Shown piece by piece: positions 1-8,612 of a DNA stretch of 64,000 nucleotides; the first letter of the stretch is position 1, and every line of letters begins with the position of its first letter. The notes beneath the pieces are model-generated. The model had not been told where the DNA came from. It made no database searches and saw only the letters and a program-made list of their open reading frames with translations. Where the stretch lies: contig NZ_CP077084.1 of NCBI RefSeq assembly GCF_014268275.3, positions 4,836,001-4,900,000 of the forward strand, written 5' to 3'. Both the position numbers and the translations under genes were made by a program. Source of the DNA: Pseudomonas tritici. Lineage in GTDB: Bacteria > Pseudomonadota > Gammaproteobacteria > Pseudomonadales > Pseudomonadaceae.

Positions 1-141
1 GGAAGGCCTGTAATAACCAAGCCCCTCCAGGTTTCGGGTGCAGCGCTGGTCGGCAGGAAAAAGCCTGAATCAGAACGTCTATGGACGGAGTTTGCGCTGG
101 TAGATAGCGTCCAGCCCCGACCGTCCACTGGCCGTCTGTGA
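1..141 (+). CDS. possible 3' end of a gene entering from the left
   Basis: Frame 1 is open from the first base to a TGA at 139-141 (46 codons), while the other two forward frames stop early. The peptide is not recognised and no domain can be named. It could be the tail of a gene that starts outside the window, or chance. No gene is otherwise seen between 1 and 217. Confidence 0.2.
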   Translation, partial: GRPVITKPLQVSGAALVGRKKPESERLWTEFALVDSVQPRPSTGRL

Positions 142-217
142 GGGATCACATGAAACGACTGCTTACTCGTCAGAAATTATTTCCGAGATTGCATCTCAAA
201 CCAACCGCACCTATCAT

Positions 218-232
218 CTCCCAAATTGGGAG
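218..232. promoter_or_regulatory. palindromic operator over the higB ribosome binding site
   Basis: CTCCCAAATTGGGAG is a perfect 7-bp inverted repeat around one central base, ending 9 bases before the higB start. Its right arm contains the GGGAGG Shine-Dalgarno sequence. Type II toxin-antitoxin operons are usually repressed by the antitoxin at a palindrome in the promoter, so HigA binding here is inferred. Confidence 0.5.
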
Positions 233-241
233 GTTTCAGCG

Positions 242-544
242 ATGCGGATAATCGCTCTCTCCACCCTACGCATATTTTGGGAAAGCCACTGCGCCTATTC
301 CGACGCAAAAACACCCCTGGTCGAGCTGTATCGCCATATGGAGAAAGCAACGTACCCAACGCCGCAAGCGCTCAAAGCAGAGCTTAGAACAGCAAGCATT
401 CTTAAAAGTGGCAGGGTTGTCTTCAACGTCGGTGGCAACAAGTACCGAGTAATCATGGCGATCGATTATCAGCGACAGCTTGGGTTCATACGCTTCGTAG
501 GAACTCACGCGCAGTACGATCAGATCAACGCGGAGACCGTGTGA
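242..544 (+). CDS. higB: HigB-type mRNA interferase toxin
   Basis: This is the toxin of a type II toxin-antitoxin pair. HigB proteins fold like RelE and cut mRNA at the ribosome. The 100-residue product has the HigB pattern: an N-terminal MRIIALSTLRIFWE-like segment, a central 'RTASILKSGRVVFNVGGNKYR' type stretch and a C-terminal 'FIRFVGTHAQYDQI' strand. The ATG is 9 bases after a strong GGGAGG. The gene overlaps higA as TGATG. Cleavage specificity cannot be read from the sequence. Confidence 0.85.
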   Translation: MRIIALSTLRIFWESHCAYSDAKTPLVELYRHMEKATYPTPQALKAELRTASILKSGRVVFNVGGNKYRVIMAIDYQRQLGFIRFVGTHAQYDQINAETV

Positions 545-900
545 TGAACATCAAACCGATTCATTCCCAAGAGGATCTAACTGCAGCCCTCGCTCGTGTG
601 GAGCAAATATGGGGAGCGGAAGTCGGCTCACCCGAAGGTGACGAGCTGGAAGTCCTCGCAATACTCATCGAAAAATATGAGGCCGAACATTATCCAATGC
701 CCCCTTCGGACCCGGTGGAGGCGATCAAATTTCGCATGGAGCAACTGGGCATGACCGCCCGCGATCTGGAACCCTTTATCGGCACCAGTGGGCGGGTGTC
801 AGAGGTGTTGAACCACAAGCGCAAGCTCAGCTTGTCGATGATCAAGCGCTTGCACGAGGGGTTGCGCATTCCTTATGAGAGCTTGCTGGCAGGGGTTTAG
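544..900 (+). CDS. higA: HigA-type antitoxin with helix-turn-helix
   Basis: Antitoxin and autorepressor for the preceding HigB. The 118-residue protein has an N-terminal acidic helical part (about residues 5-55) expected to neutralise the toxin, and a C-terminal Xre-like helix-turn-helix (about residues 60-115, with LGMTARDLEPFIGTSGRVSE). This domain order is the usual one for the HigA subgroup paired with short HigB toxins. The ATG at 544 overlaps the higB stop; a GTG at 541 is in frame but less likely. The operon appears to be two genes only. Confidence 0.85.
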   Translation: MNIKPIHSQEDLTAALARVEQIWGAEVGSPEGDELEVLAILIEKYEAEHYPMPPSDPVEAIKFRMEQLGMTARDLEPFIGTSGRVSEVLNHKRKLSLSMIKRLHEGLRIPYESLLAGV

Positions 901-1000
901 GCGGTGAACGTGCTGGCCTCATCGCGGCATAAGTATCCACACATCTTGAGGGAGCCCTCTGCTACGCAATTTCACATTGAAAATGTGTAGATACCTATGC

Positions 1001-1080
1001 CCATCGCGGGCAAGCCCGGCTCCCACATTTGATCGGGTTCACATCATTCAAATGTGGGAGCTGGCTTGCCTGCGAAGAGG
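1001..1080. repeat. REP pair (inverted)
   Basis: Two oppositely oriented copies of the Pseudomonas REP core (CAAGCCCGGCTCCCACATTT and its inverse, starting AAATGTGGGAGCTGGCTTG) form an imperfect hairpin between higA and thrH. The 101 bases before it (900-1000) show no gene; they contain a 17-base segment repeated at 9359. Confidence 0.8.
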
Positions 1081-1101
1081 CCATCAGCCGCGCTGAAGGA
1101 C

Positions 1102-1719
1102 CTACAAGCTCAACTGCCGATTCGAGGCCTTGATGAACTCTTTCTTCAAGTCCTCAAACGTATGCACCGCCGGAAACTGCGGGAACTCGCGAATCACGTT
1201 CTCCGGCGCATGGAACAAGATCCCACGGTCGGCCTCGCCCAGCATGGTGGTGTCGTTGTAGGAATCGCCGGCGGCGATCACGCGGTAGTACAGGCTCTTG
1301 AAGGCCAATACCGACTGGCGCTTGGGGTCTTTCTGGCGCAGTTGATAACTCACCACGCGGTCGGTTTCGTCGGTGATGAGGCGGTGGCAGAGCAGGGTCG
1401 GGAAACCCAGTTGGCGCATCAGCGGCTGGGAGAACTCGTAGAAGGTGTCTGACAGGATCACCACCTGGAAGCGCTCGCGCAGCCAGTTGACGAACTCGAT
1501 AGCGCCGTCCAGCGGCTTGAGGGTGGCGATCACTTCCTGGATGTCGGCGAGCTTGAGCCCGTGTTCGTCGAGGATGCGCAGGCGTTGCTTCATCAGCACG
1601 TCGTAGTCGGGAATGTCCCGGGTGGTGGCCCGCAGGGATTCAATACCGGTTTTTTCGGCGAAGGCGATCCAGATTTCCGGAACCAGTACCCCTTCCAGGT
1701 CAAGGCAGGCAATTTCCAC
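1102..1719 (-). CDS. thrH: ThrH phosphoserine/homoserine phosphotransferase
   Basis: Bifunctional HAD-superfamily enzyme that dephosphorylates phosphoserine and can transfer the phosphate to homoserine, bridging serine and threonine synthesis. The 205-residue length matches Pseudomonas ThrH. Motif I is DLEGVL near the N-terminus, and the C-terminal motif is GDSYNDTTM. The start is taken as a GTG (complement of 1717-1719) because it gives the family N-terminus VEIACLDLEG and has GGGAG about 8 bases upstream; an upstream in-frame ATG at 1758 would add 13 unrelated residues. It is monocistronic and divergent from cysH. Confidence 0.93.
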   Translation of the reverse strand: MEIACLDLEGVLVPEIWIAFAEKTGIESLRATTRDIPDYDVLMKQRLRILDEHGLKLADIQEVIATLKPLDGAIEFVNWLRERFQVVILSDTFYEFSQPLMRQLGFPTLLCHRLITDETDRVVSYQLRQKDPKRQSVLAFKSLYYRVIAAGDSYNDTTMLGEADRGILFHAPENVIREFPQFPAVHTFEDLKKEFIKASNRQLSL

Positions 1720-1872
1720 AAGACACTCCCATTTAGATGTTGTTGATTGAGCGGGCAAAAGGACTGCCGAACTCTAGCGACTCACGCTCGCCGCCGCAAC
1801 GCAGGGCGGATTTTGATACCATCGCTCCCCTATAGAGCGCTCAGCGCCACTGACCTGTAGGAAACCGTCCTG

Positions 1873-2607
1873 ATGAACCAAGCCTTCGACGTCGTTGAAC
1901 TCGCCACGACTTACGCCAACAAGTCTGCGCAGGACATTCTCAAGCTGGCGTTCAGCCAGTTCGGTGATGACCTGTGGATCTCCTTCAGCGGCGCCGAGGA
2001 CGTGGTGCTGGTAGACATGGCCTGGAAGCTGAACAAGAACGTCAAGGTGTTCAGCCTCGACACCGGCCGCCTGCACCCGGAGACCTACCGGTTTATCGAG
2101 CAGGTGCGCGACTTCTACAAGATCGACATCGAGTTGATTTCACCGGACCAGAGCAAGCTGGAGCCCTTCGTTAAAGAGAAGGGCCTGTTCAGCTTTTACA
2201 AGGACGGCCATGGCGAATGCTGCGGCGTGCGCAAGATCGAGCCGCTGCGTCGCAAACTCTCCGGCGTAAATGCCTGGGCCACCGGCCAGCGCCGCGACCA
2301 GAGCCCGGGTACACGGAGCCAGGTGGCGGCACTGGAAATCGACACGGCGTTCTCTACGCCGGAGCGCACCTTGTACAAGTTCAACCCGCTGGCGCAAATG
2401 ACCAGTGAGGAGGTTTGGGGTTACATCCGCATGCTGGAGCTGCCGTATAACAGCTTGCATGAGCGTGGTTTCATCAGCATTGGCTGCGAACCTTGCACGC
2501 GTCCGGTGTTGCCGAACCAGCATGAACGCGAGGGGCGTTGGTGGTGGGAAGAGGCTACGCAGAAGGAATGTGGGTTGCATGCGGGGAATATCATCAGTAA
2601 GGCTTGA
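1873..2607 (+). CDS. cysH: adenosine 5'-phosphosulfate reductase
   Basis: Reduces APS to sulfite with thioredoxin in assimilatory sulfate reduction. The 244-residue protein has an N-terminal PP-loop-like nucleotide site ([14 protein letters not shown]). The two cysteine pairs ECCGVRK and GCEPCTRP that hold the 4Fe-4S cluster mark it as an APS reductase rather than a PAPS reductase. The C-terminal ECGLH carries the catalytic cysteine. The start follows TAGGAAACCGTCCTG. It stands alone, with a large REP hairpin after it. Confidence 0.95.
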   Translation: MNQAFDVVELATTYANKSAQDILKLAFSQFGDDLWISFSGAEDVVLVDMAWKLNKNVKVFSLDTGRLHPETYRFIEQVRDFYKIDIELISPDQSKLEPFVKEKGLFSFYKDGHGECCGVRKIEPLRRKLSGVNAWATGQRRDQSPGTRSQVAALEIDTAFSTPERTLYKFNPLAQMTSEEVWGYIRMLELPYNSLHERGFISIGCEPCTRPVLPNQHEREGRWWWEEATQKECGLHAGNIISKA

Positions 2608-2624
2608 TGCCTGGCGCGATATGA

Positions 2625-2719
2625 AAATGTGGGAGCGGGCTTGCTCGCGAATGCAGTGTGTCATTCACCGAATAAGTGACTGATACACTGCATTCGCGAG
2701 CAAGCCCGCTCCCACATTT
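2625..2719. repeat. perfect 35-bp REP hairpin
   Basis: Bases 2625-2659 and 2685-2719 are perfect inverted complements, 35 of 35, around a 25-base loop. The arms begin AAATGTGGGAGCGGGCTTGC. It lies 17 bases after cysH and could act as a transcription or mRNA-stability barrier. Perfect identity suggests recent insertion. Confidence 0.9.
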
Positions 2720-2999
2720 GTTTTGTTTTGACCCCTAAAATGTACACAAAGATGTAACCATCGGTGCCATATATGTGTGCGATCCTCCTTGATCCGCACC
2801 ATAACGTAACACCTCTACTCGCCCTCTTTTTCCTATCGCGATCCGTCGCTTTCCCACAGAAAAATAAATAGCTGTTCAAACGGTCAATTTATATCGCTTT
2901 TAATTCAGCTAGTTATTTAAAAATTCTACAAAAAGGAAATTATCCGCCGTTTTCATAGATCGAAAACTGGCACGCATGTGGCTTAAGGTGAAATACGCT

Positions 3000-3009
3000 T
3001 TGTATACAA
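3000..3009. promoter_or_regulatory. TTGTATACAA palindrome upstream of the permease
   Basis: A perfect 10-bp palindrome, followed by a second ATACAAAA half, 68 bases before the permease start. GntR/FadR-type regulators of purine and hydantoin catabolism bind TTGTATACAA-like sites, so an operator is plausible. The regulator is not encoded next to it. The rest of the 357-base gap (2720-3076) is AT-rich leader with no gene seen. Confidence 0.4.
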
Positions 3010-3076
3010 TAAATACAAAACCTACATACACTTTGCCATCCGCGGCCCGACTGCTGATGTGCTGGAGCCTGCCGGA

Positions 3077-4603
3077 ATGCGTACTAGCCTCTCGAATAAC
3101 ATCGCACTGGATCCGCCCTCCTCCCTGAACCCCGAGGCCACACGGCCGGGCCCGCTGGTACTCAGCCCGCGCCTGCATAACAAGGACCTGGCGCCCACCA
3201 AGGTCGAAGGCCGGCGTTGGGGGCGCTACAGCATCTTTGCGTTATGGACCAACGACGTACACAACATCGCCAACTATTCGTTCGCCATTGGCTTGTATGC
3301 ATTGGGCCTGGGCGGCTGGCAGATCTTGTTGTCCCTCGGCATCGGTGCGGCGCTGGTGTACTTCTTCATGAACTTGTCGGGCTATATGGGGCAGAAGACC
3401 GGCGTACCGTTTCCGGTGATCAGCCGCATCAGTTTCGGCATTCATGGCGCACAGATTCCGGCGTTGATCCGCGCGGTGATTGCGATTGCCTGGTTTGGTA
3501 TCCAGACCTACCTGGCCTCCGTGGTTTTCCGCGTATTGCTGACGGCGATTCATCCAGGCTTTGCCGACTATGACCACAACTCTATCCTCGGTCTGTCCTC
3601 CCTCGGCTGGGCGTGTTTTGTGGCGATCTGGCTGGTGCAGCTGGTGATCCTGGCCTACGGCATGGAAATGGTGCGCCGCTATGAAGGCTTCGCCGGGCCG
3701 GTGATTCTGCTGACGGTGGCTTCACTGGCCGGTTGGATGTATTTCCAAACTGGCGGCAACATCGCCTGGTCGATCCGTGAACCGCTGAGCGGTGGCGAGA
3801 TGTGGCGCAATATCTTTGCCGGCGGCGCGCTGTGGCTGTCGATCTACGGCACGTTGATTCTCAACTTCTGCGACTTCGCCCGCTCCTCGCCATGCCGCAA
3901 GACCATCCAGGTCGGCAACTTCTGGGGCCTGCCGGTGAATATCCTGGTGTTCGCCGCAATCACGGTGCTGCTGTGCGGCGGGCAATTCCAGCTCAATGGC
4001 CGGGTGATCGAAAGCCCGACCGAGATCATCGCAGCCATCCCTGATACCGTGCTTCTGGTACTGGGTTGCCTGGCGTTCCTGATCGTCACCGTGGCGGTGA
4101 ACATCATGGCCAACTTTGTCGCGCCCGCCTTTGTGCTGAGCAACCTGGCGCCCAAGTACCTGAACTTCCGTCGCGCCGGGTTGATCAGCGCCACCGTGGC
4201 CGTATTGATCCTGCCGTGGAACCTCTACAACAGCCCGCTGGTGATCGTGTATTTCCTGTCTGGCTTGGGCGCACTGCTGGGGCCGTTGTACGGGGTGATC
4301 ATGGTCGATTACTGGTTGATCCGTAAAAGCCAGGTGGATGTGCCGCAGTTGTATAGCGAAGACCCCCGTGGTGTTTATTACTACAGCCACGGGGTCAATT
4401 TACGTGCGGTGGCGGCGTTTGTTCCTGCGGCAGTGATCGCCATTCTCCTGGCCCTGCTGCCCGGTTTCGCCAGCGTCTCACCGTTTTCCTGGATGTTTGG
4501 CGCCGGTATTGCAGCGCTGCTGTATGGGCTGATCGCCAAGCGCCAGCCGTTCTACGCCGATGTCAGCGGCGAAAGCATTGCAGTCGATAACGTCAGTCAC
4601 TAA
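3077..4603 (+). CDS. NCS1-family permease (hydantoin/allantoin/nucleobase type)
   Basis: Inner-membrane symporter of the nucleobase-cation-symport-1 family. The 508-residue protein has about 12 hydrophobic segments. Early in the protein are the family signatures ALWTNDVHNIANYSFAIG (first helix) and GQKTGVPFPVISRISFG. The start is the ATG at 3077 with GGAG 10 bases upstream; an in-frame GTG at 3059 would add six residues. The next gene, a hydantoin/allantoin racemase-like protein, begins 13 bases after its stop, so the two are probably one transcript handling a cyclic ureide. The exact substrate is not determined. Confidence 0.9.
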   Translation: MRTSLSNNIALDPPSSLNPEATRPGPLVLSPRLHNKDLAPTKVEGRRWGRYSIFALWTNDVHNIANYSFAIGLYALGLGGWQILLSLGIGAALVYFFMNLSGYMGQKTGVPFPVISRISFGIHGAQIPALIRAVIAIAWFGIQTYLASVVFRVLLTAIHPGFADYDHNSILGLSSLGWACFVAIWLVQLVILAYGMEMVRRYEGFAGPVILLTVASLAGWMYFQTGGNIAWSIREPLSGGEMWRNIFAGGALWLSIYGTLILNFCDFARSSPCRKTIQVGNFWGLPVNILVFAAITVLLCGGQFQLNGRVIESPTEIIAAIPDTVLLVLGCLAFLIVTVAVNIMANFVAPAFVLSNLAPKYLNFRRAGLISATVAVLILPWNLYNSPLVIVYFLSGLGALLGPLYGVIMVDYWLIRKSQVDVPQLYSEDPRGVYYYSHGVNLRAVAAFVPAAVIAILLALLPGFASVSPFSWMFGAGIAALLYGLIAKRQPFYADVSGESIAVDNVSH

Positions 4604-4616
4604 TCAAGGACATTCC

Positions 4617-5345
4617 ATGCGTATCCTCGTGGTCAACGTCAACACCACCGAATCCATCACTGAAACCATCGCCCAGCAGGCACGAGCCGTGGCCGCGCCG
4701 GGCACCGAGATCGTCGGGCTCACGCCCTACTTCGGCGCGGAGTCGGTAGAGGGCAATTTTGAAAGCTACCTGGCGGCCATCGCGGTGATGGACCGGGTGA
4801 TGGCCTACGACCAGCCGTTCGACGCGGTGATCCAGGCCGGCTACGGCGAACACGGCCGCGAAGGTTTGCAGGAGTTGCTCAACGTGCCGGTGGTGGACAT
4901 CACCGAAGCCGCCGCCAGCACCGCGATGTTCCTGGGCCACGCCTATTCGGTGGTCACCACGCTGGACCGCACTGTGCCGCTGATCGAAGACCGCCTGAAA
5001 CTCGCCGGCCTGTACCAGCGTTGCGCCTCGGTGCGGGCCAGTGGAATGGCGGTGCTGGAGCTGGAAGAAGACCCGTTGGCGGCGATGGAGGCTATCGTGC
5101 GTCAGGCCGAACTGGCCATCCGCGAGGACAAGGCTGAGGTGATCTGCCTGGGGTGTGGCGGCATGGCCGGGCTGGATGAGCAGATTCGCCAGCGCACCGG
5201 GGTGCCGGTGGTGGATGGCGTGACTGCAGCGGTGACCATTGCTGAGTCCTTGGTACGGTTGGGGTTGTCGACGTCGAAGATCAGGACGTATGCGACGCCG
5301 CGGCCGAAGAAGGTCATTGGCTGGCCGGGCCAGTTCGGCCGGTAG
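4617..5345 (+). CDS. Asp/Glu/hydantoin racemase-family protein
   Basis: Member of the family that inverts stereochemistry of hydantoins or allantoin using two cysteines. The 242-residue protein begins MRILVVNVNT, typical of the family. The second active-site region EVICLGCGGMAG is intact. The first, normally a cysteine in an A-C-F-G-D-P-G context, here reads AGYGEHG near residues 74-80, so the catalytic cysteine seems replaced by glycine. Either chemistry differs or the partner residue has moved. It sits directly behind the permease, with no hydantoinase nearby. Confidence 0.8.
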   Translation: MRILVVNVNTTESITETIAQQARAVAAPGTEIVGLTPYFGAESVEGNFESYLAAIAVMDRVMAYDQPFDAVIQAGYGEHGREGLQELLNVPVVDITEAAASTAMFLGHAYSVVTTLDRTVPLIEDRLKLAGLYQRCASVRASGMAVLELEEDPLAAMEAIVRQAELAIREDKAEVICLGCGGMAGLDEQIRQRTGVPVVDGVTAAVTIAESLVRLGLSTSKIRTYATPRPKKVIGWPGQFGR

Positions 5346-5355
5346 ACCGAGGTGT

Positions 5356-5427
5356 GGCCATCGCAGGCAAGCCAGCTCCCACAGGGGAATGCATTTCAAG
5401 GTGGGAGCTGGCTTGCCTGCGATGGCC
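5356..5427. repeat. perfect 27-bp REP hairpin
   Basis: Bases 5356-5382 and 5401-5427 are perfect inverted complements (core GCAAGCCAGCTCCCAC). It lies between the racemase gene and the convergent LysR gene and may separate their transcripts. Confidence 0.85.
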
Positions 5428-5449
5428 GCGACGCGGTGTGTGAGTGCAA

Positions 5450-6373
5450 TCAAATGGCACTGAATCGCTGGCTCAGTTGCTGCTCGGCGAACTGCTCAAT
5501 GATGAAGTCCACAAACGCCCGGGTCTTGCCGGGCAGCAGTTTGTGTTCGGCGTAGTAAATGGAGATGTTGCCGTCGTCGACATACCAGTCGGGCAATACT
5601 CGCACCACAGCGCCACTGTCGAGGAACGGCACAGCCATCGGCATACTCACCAAGGCAATGCCCAGGCCCTGGGCGCTGGCGCAGCAGGCGGCTTCGGAGT
5701 CACTCATGGTCATCCTTGGCTTGAGCACCAACGGGCGTTGCTCTCTTTCACTGCTGGTCAACTGCCAGGAGCGGATGCGACCGGTTTGTGGTGAGCGGAT
5801 CAGGATTCCCGTGCAACGTGCCAAGTCTTCAGGCGTGTCTACCGGCGGTCGTTGCGACAGGTAATCCGGTGAGGCCACCAACACTCGGTGCGCGGGCGTG
5901 AGCTTACGGGCCACGACGCCCTGGGGCAGCTCAAAGCCACCGCCGATGGCCGCGTCAAAGCCTTGTCCGATCAGGTCAACCTGGCGGTTATCGAAATGCC
6001 AGTCCGGGCTGATGTCCGGAAAGCGCCGCATGAACGCTCCCAGCAGCGGCACCACATAGCGATTACCGAACACCGGGCCCATGCTGACCTTGAGCGTGCC
6101 CACCGGCCGGCCTTCGGCGCTGGCCAGGTTGGCCACGGCGTTCTGGATGGTGGTGAGGCTACCGCTGACTTCTTCGAGAAACAGTTTGCCGGCCTCGGTC
6201 AGGGTCAAGCGTCGGGTGCTGCGCTGGAACAGACGCACACCGAGACGCGCTTCCAGCTTGGCAACGCTTTTACCTACCGCTGCAGGGGTCAGGCTCAGGT
6301 GCCGCGCCGCCTCTGCAAAGCTGCCCCCTTCGGCGCTGCGCACAAAGCATTCGATACTGCCAAAGCTTTCCAT
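5450..6373 (-). CDS. LysR-family transcriptional regulator
   Basis: A 307-residue regulator with an N-terminal winged helix (about 1-60, 'SFAEAARHLSLTPAAVGKSV') and a C-terminal periplasmic-binding-like effector domain from about residue 90. It is divergent from the short-chain dehydrogenase gene, the classical LysR arrangement, so that gene is its likely target. The ATG at 6373 gives the standard N-terminus MESFGSIECFV; upstream in-frame starts at 6382 and 6418 are less likely. Effector unknown. Confidence 0.9.
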   Translation of the reverse strand: MESFGSIECFVRSAEGGSFAEAARHLSLTPAAVGKSVAKLEARLGVRLFQRSTRRLTLTEAGKLFLEEVSGSLTTIQNAVANLASAEGRPVGTLKVSMGPVFGNRYVVPLLGAFMRRFPDISPDWHFDNRQVDLIGQGFDAAIGGGFELPQGVVARKLTPAHRVLVASPDYLSQRPPVDTPEDLARCTGILIRSPQTGRIRSWQLTSSEREQRPLVLKPRMTMSDSEAACCASAQGLGIALVSMPMAVPFLDSGAVVRVLPDWYVDDGNISIYYAEHKLLPGKTRAFVDFIIEQFAEQQLSQRFSAI

Positions 6374-6498
6374 TCCATCCACTCTAAACTTTTGGTTTAC
6401 ACAGACTATAGCAATCACGGTCTACCGACAGTGACGGGTGAGGTCGATACTCGGTTCCAACAACAAGGCATCCCGCCTTGAACAGCTAGGAGATCGAC

Positions 6499-7245
6499 AT
6501 GACCACACAAGACCTCAGCGGTAAAGTCGCCTTGATTCAAGGCGGTTCCCGCGGCATCGGCGCCGCCATCGTCAAGCGCCTCGCCGCACAGGGTGCAGCG
6601 GTTGCCTTTACCTACGTCAGCTCGGCCGCCAAGGCCGAAGCATTGCAGAACAGCGTGATCAGCGAAGGCGGCAAAGCCCTGGCGATTCATGCCGACAGCG
6701 CCGATGCCGACGCGATCCGCAACGCCGTCAACGCCACTGTCGAAGCCTTCGGGAGCCTGGATATCCTGGTGAACAACGCCGGCGTGCTGGCCATCGCGCC
6801 GCTGGAAGACTTCAAGCTGAAAGATTTTGACCAGACCTTGGCCATCAACGTACGCAGTGTGTTTATCGCGACCCAGGAAGCCGCCAAGCACATGGGTGAA
6901 GGTGGCCGGGTGATCAACATTGGCAGCACCAATGCCGAGCGCATGCCATTTGGCGGGGGTGGCCCGTATGCAATGAGCAAGGCGGCGCTGGTCGGTTTGA
7001 CCAAAGGGTTGGCGCGAGACCTGGGGCCTCGTGGGATTACCATCAATAACGTGCAGCCTGGGCCGGTGGATACTGATATGAACCCGGCGAACAGTGATTT
7101 TGCCGAGAGCTTGATTGGGTTGATGGCGGTGGGCAGGTATGGGCATGTCGAGGAGATTGCCAGCTTTGTGGCCTACCTCGCAGGGCCGGAGGCTGGGTAC
7201 ATCACCGGTGCAAGCTTGACTATCGATGGTGGCTTCAGCGCCTAG
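6499..7245 (+). CDS. short-chain dehydrogenase/reductase (FabG-like)
   Basis: NAD(P)-dependent oxidoreductase of the classical SDR family, 248 residues. The cofactor motif appears as GGSRGIG, followed by NNAG, a catalytic serine in INIGS and YAMSK with the catalytic tyrosine and lysine. The first glycine of the usual TG-x3-G-x-G is preceded by Q instead of T. A good AGGAGA lies 7 bases before the ATG. The 125-base divergent region to the LysR gene should hold its control site. Similar proteins are called 3-oxoacyl-ACP reductase, but the substrate is unknown. Confidence 0.9.
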   Translation: MTTQDLSGKVALIQGGSRGIGAAIVKRLAAQGAAVAFTYVSSAAKAEALQNSVISEGGKALAIHADSADADAIRNAVNATVEAFGSLDILVNNAGVLAIAPLEDFKLKDFDQTLAINVRSVFIATQEAAKHMGEGGRVINIGSTNAERMPFGGGGPYAMSKAALVGLTKGLARDLGPRGITINNVQPGPVDTDMNPANSDFAESLIGLMAVGRYGHVEEIASFVAYLAGPEAGYITGASLTIDGGFSA

Positions 7246-7265
7246 ATTGTTGGAACACTGCAAAC

Positions 7266-7375
7266 CAAATGTGGGAGCGGCGGTGCGACGATTCGACTTG
7301 CTCGCGAAAGCAGGGTGCCAGTCACTGGATACATCGACTGGTACACCGCTATCGCAGGCAAGCCAGCTCCCACAT
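7266..7375. repeat. REP pair, diverged
   Basis: Two inverted REP cores (ATGTGGGAGCGGCGGTGCGA and GCAAGCCAGCTCCCACAT) flank a middle that contains CTTGCTCGCGAAAGCAGG. The first copy has an insertion. It lies between the convergent SDR and HAD genes. Confidence 0.75.
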
Positions 7376-7394
7376 TTTTTTGACCGCGTTTTGG

Positions 7395-8084
7395 TCAGGG
7401 GAGCGGCGGCAGGCCGTAGGCGGCCAGGTCGAAATCCGCGAGCTTGCGAATGATCTGGTCGGCGTGGTGGTACTTGCTGTCGGCCATGGCTTCATCCGGC
7501 ACGGCGATGGCAGTCATGTGGGCAGCCTTCGCGGCGGTCACGCCGAAGGGCGAATCTTCGAATACCAGGCAATCCTCGGGCGCGACGCCCAGGCGGCGGG
7601 CGGCGGTGAGGAAAATGTCCGGCGCAGGTTTGGCCGCGCCGACTTCCGGGTCGTCAGCGGTGACGATGGTGTCGAACAGGCCAAACCACTCGCGGTGCAA
7701 CGTGGTTTTGTGGCCGAACGAATTGCGCGACGAACTGGTGCCCACAGCGATCGGGATATTGTGTGCCTTCAAATGCCGCACCAATGCTTCGGCGCCGGGC
7801 ATGCCCAAGGCCTTGGGGAAGCGCTCGCTCATCAGCGGTTCACGGATCTCGAGAAACTCGGCCGGTGTGATCGGCAAATCCAGCGCCTTGACCACGTAGT
7901 CGGCCAAATCCTGAGCGCCACGCCCGATGATGTGCTGCTTGATGCTCCAGTCGTAGGTACGGCCGTAGCGTTCGGCGATGATCTGCGTGACTTCGGTGTA
8001 GATGCCTTCAGTGTCCAGCAACAACCCGTCCATATCGAAAATCACGGCCTTGATCGGACCGACTGCGCTACGCGGTGCATTCAT
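7395..8084 (-). CDS. HAD-superfamily phosphatase (subfamily IA)
   Basis: A 229-residue hydrolase with motif I FDMDGLLLDTEG (nucleophile and acid aspartates), motif II VGTSSSR, lysine in AAKPAPDIF and motif III VFEDSPFGVTAA. These features match beta-phosphoglucomutase-like or pseudouridine-5'-phosphatase-like sugar phosphatases. The ATG at 8084 is chosen; a GTG directly before it (8087) is possible. Single gene, divergent from the DUF2784 gene. Confidence 0.88.
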   Translation of the reverse strand: MNAPRSAVGPIKAVIFDMDGLLLDTEGIYTEVTQIIAERYGRTYDWSIKQHIIGRGAQDLADYVVKALDLPITPAEFLEIREPLMSERFPKALGMPGAEALVRHLKAHNIPIAVGTSSSRNSFGHKTTLHREWFGLFDTIVTADDPEVGAAKPAPDIFLTAARRLGVAPEDCLVFEDSPFGVTAAKAAHMTAIAVPDEAMADSKYHHADQIIRKLADFDLAAYGLPPLP

Positions 8085-8192
8085 CACTACAGAACCCTGG
8101 AGGAAGGACTAAAAGGATTCAGCACAATAACGGCCACGCTTGTCAGCTAGCAACCCTTTAGACTATCCACCTCCCCTTTCGAAGTGTCCGCG

Positions 8193-8558
8193 ATGCTCTA
8201 CCGCCTAGCCGCCGACAGCCTGGTGCTGTTTCACCTGTGCTTTATCCTCTTTGTTCTGTTCGGAGGCCTGCTCGCGCTTAAGTGGCGTAGTGTGATGTGG
8301 TTGCACTTGCCCGCTGCTGCATGGGGCGTGGCCGTCGAGGTGTTTCACCTGCCTTGCCCATTAACCCGTTGGGAAAACCTGTTTCGTCATCTCGCCGGGC
8401 AGGACGGTTATGGCGGTGGGTTCATCGAGCATTACATCCTCACACTCATCTACCCCGCCGGGCTGACCCCACAGATCCAGTTGGGGCTGGGCGCGCTGGT
8501 GCTGATGATCAATATCGCGGTGTATGCGCGGTTGATCCGGCGTTACGTACAGGCTTGA
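8193..8558 (+). CDS. DUF2784 small membrane protein
   Basis: A 121-residue integral membrane protein with hydrophobic segments near residues 7-28, 33-50, 80-95 and 95-115. The conserved 'WENLFRHLAGQDGYGGGFIEHY' region, with its EHY after the glycines, is typical of DUF2784. The ATG at 8193 is preferred to the in-frame GTG at 8184 because GAAG is 8 bases upstream. Function unknown. Confidence 0.85.
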   Translation: MLYRLAADSLVLFHLCFILFVLFGGLLALKWRSVMWLHLPAAAWGVAVEVFHLPCPLTRWENLFRHLAGQDGYGGGFIEHYILTLIYPAGLTPQIQLGLGALVLMINIAVYARLIRRYVQA

Positions 8559-8612
8559 GACAGCTTCGCTGGTGAAGAATCAGACGCCCTCATTCCCTTC
8601 ACAGACGCCGCC

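Noticed and set aside
4593..5453. 286-codon frame opposite the racemase gene
   Set aside because: Antisense shadow of a clear gene; histidine/arginine-rich, no domain.
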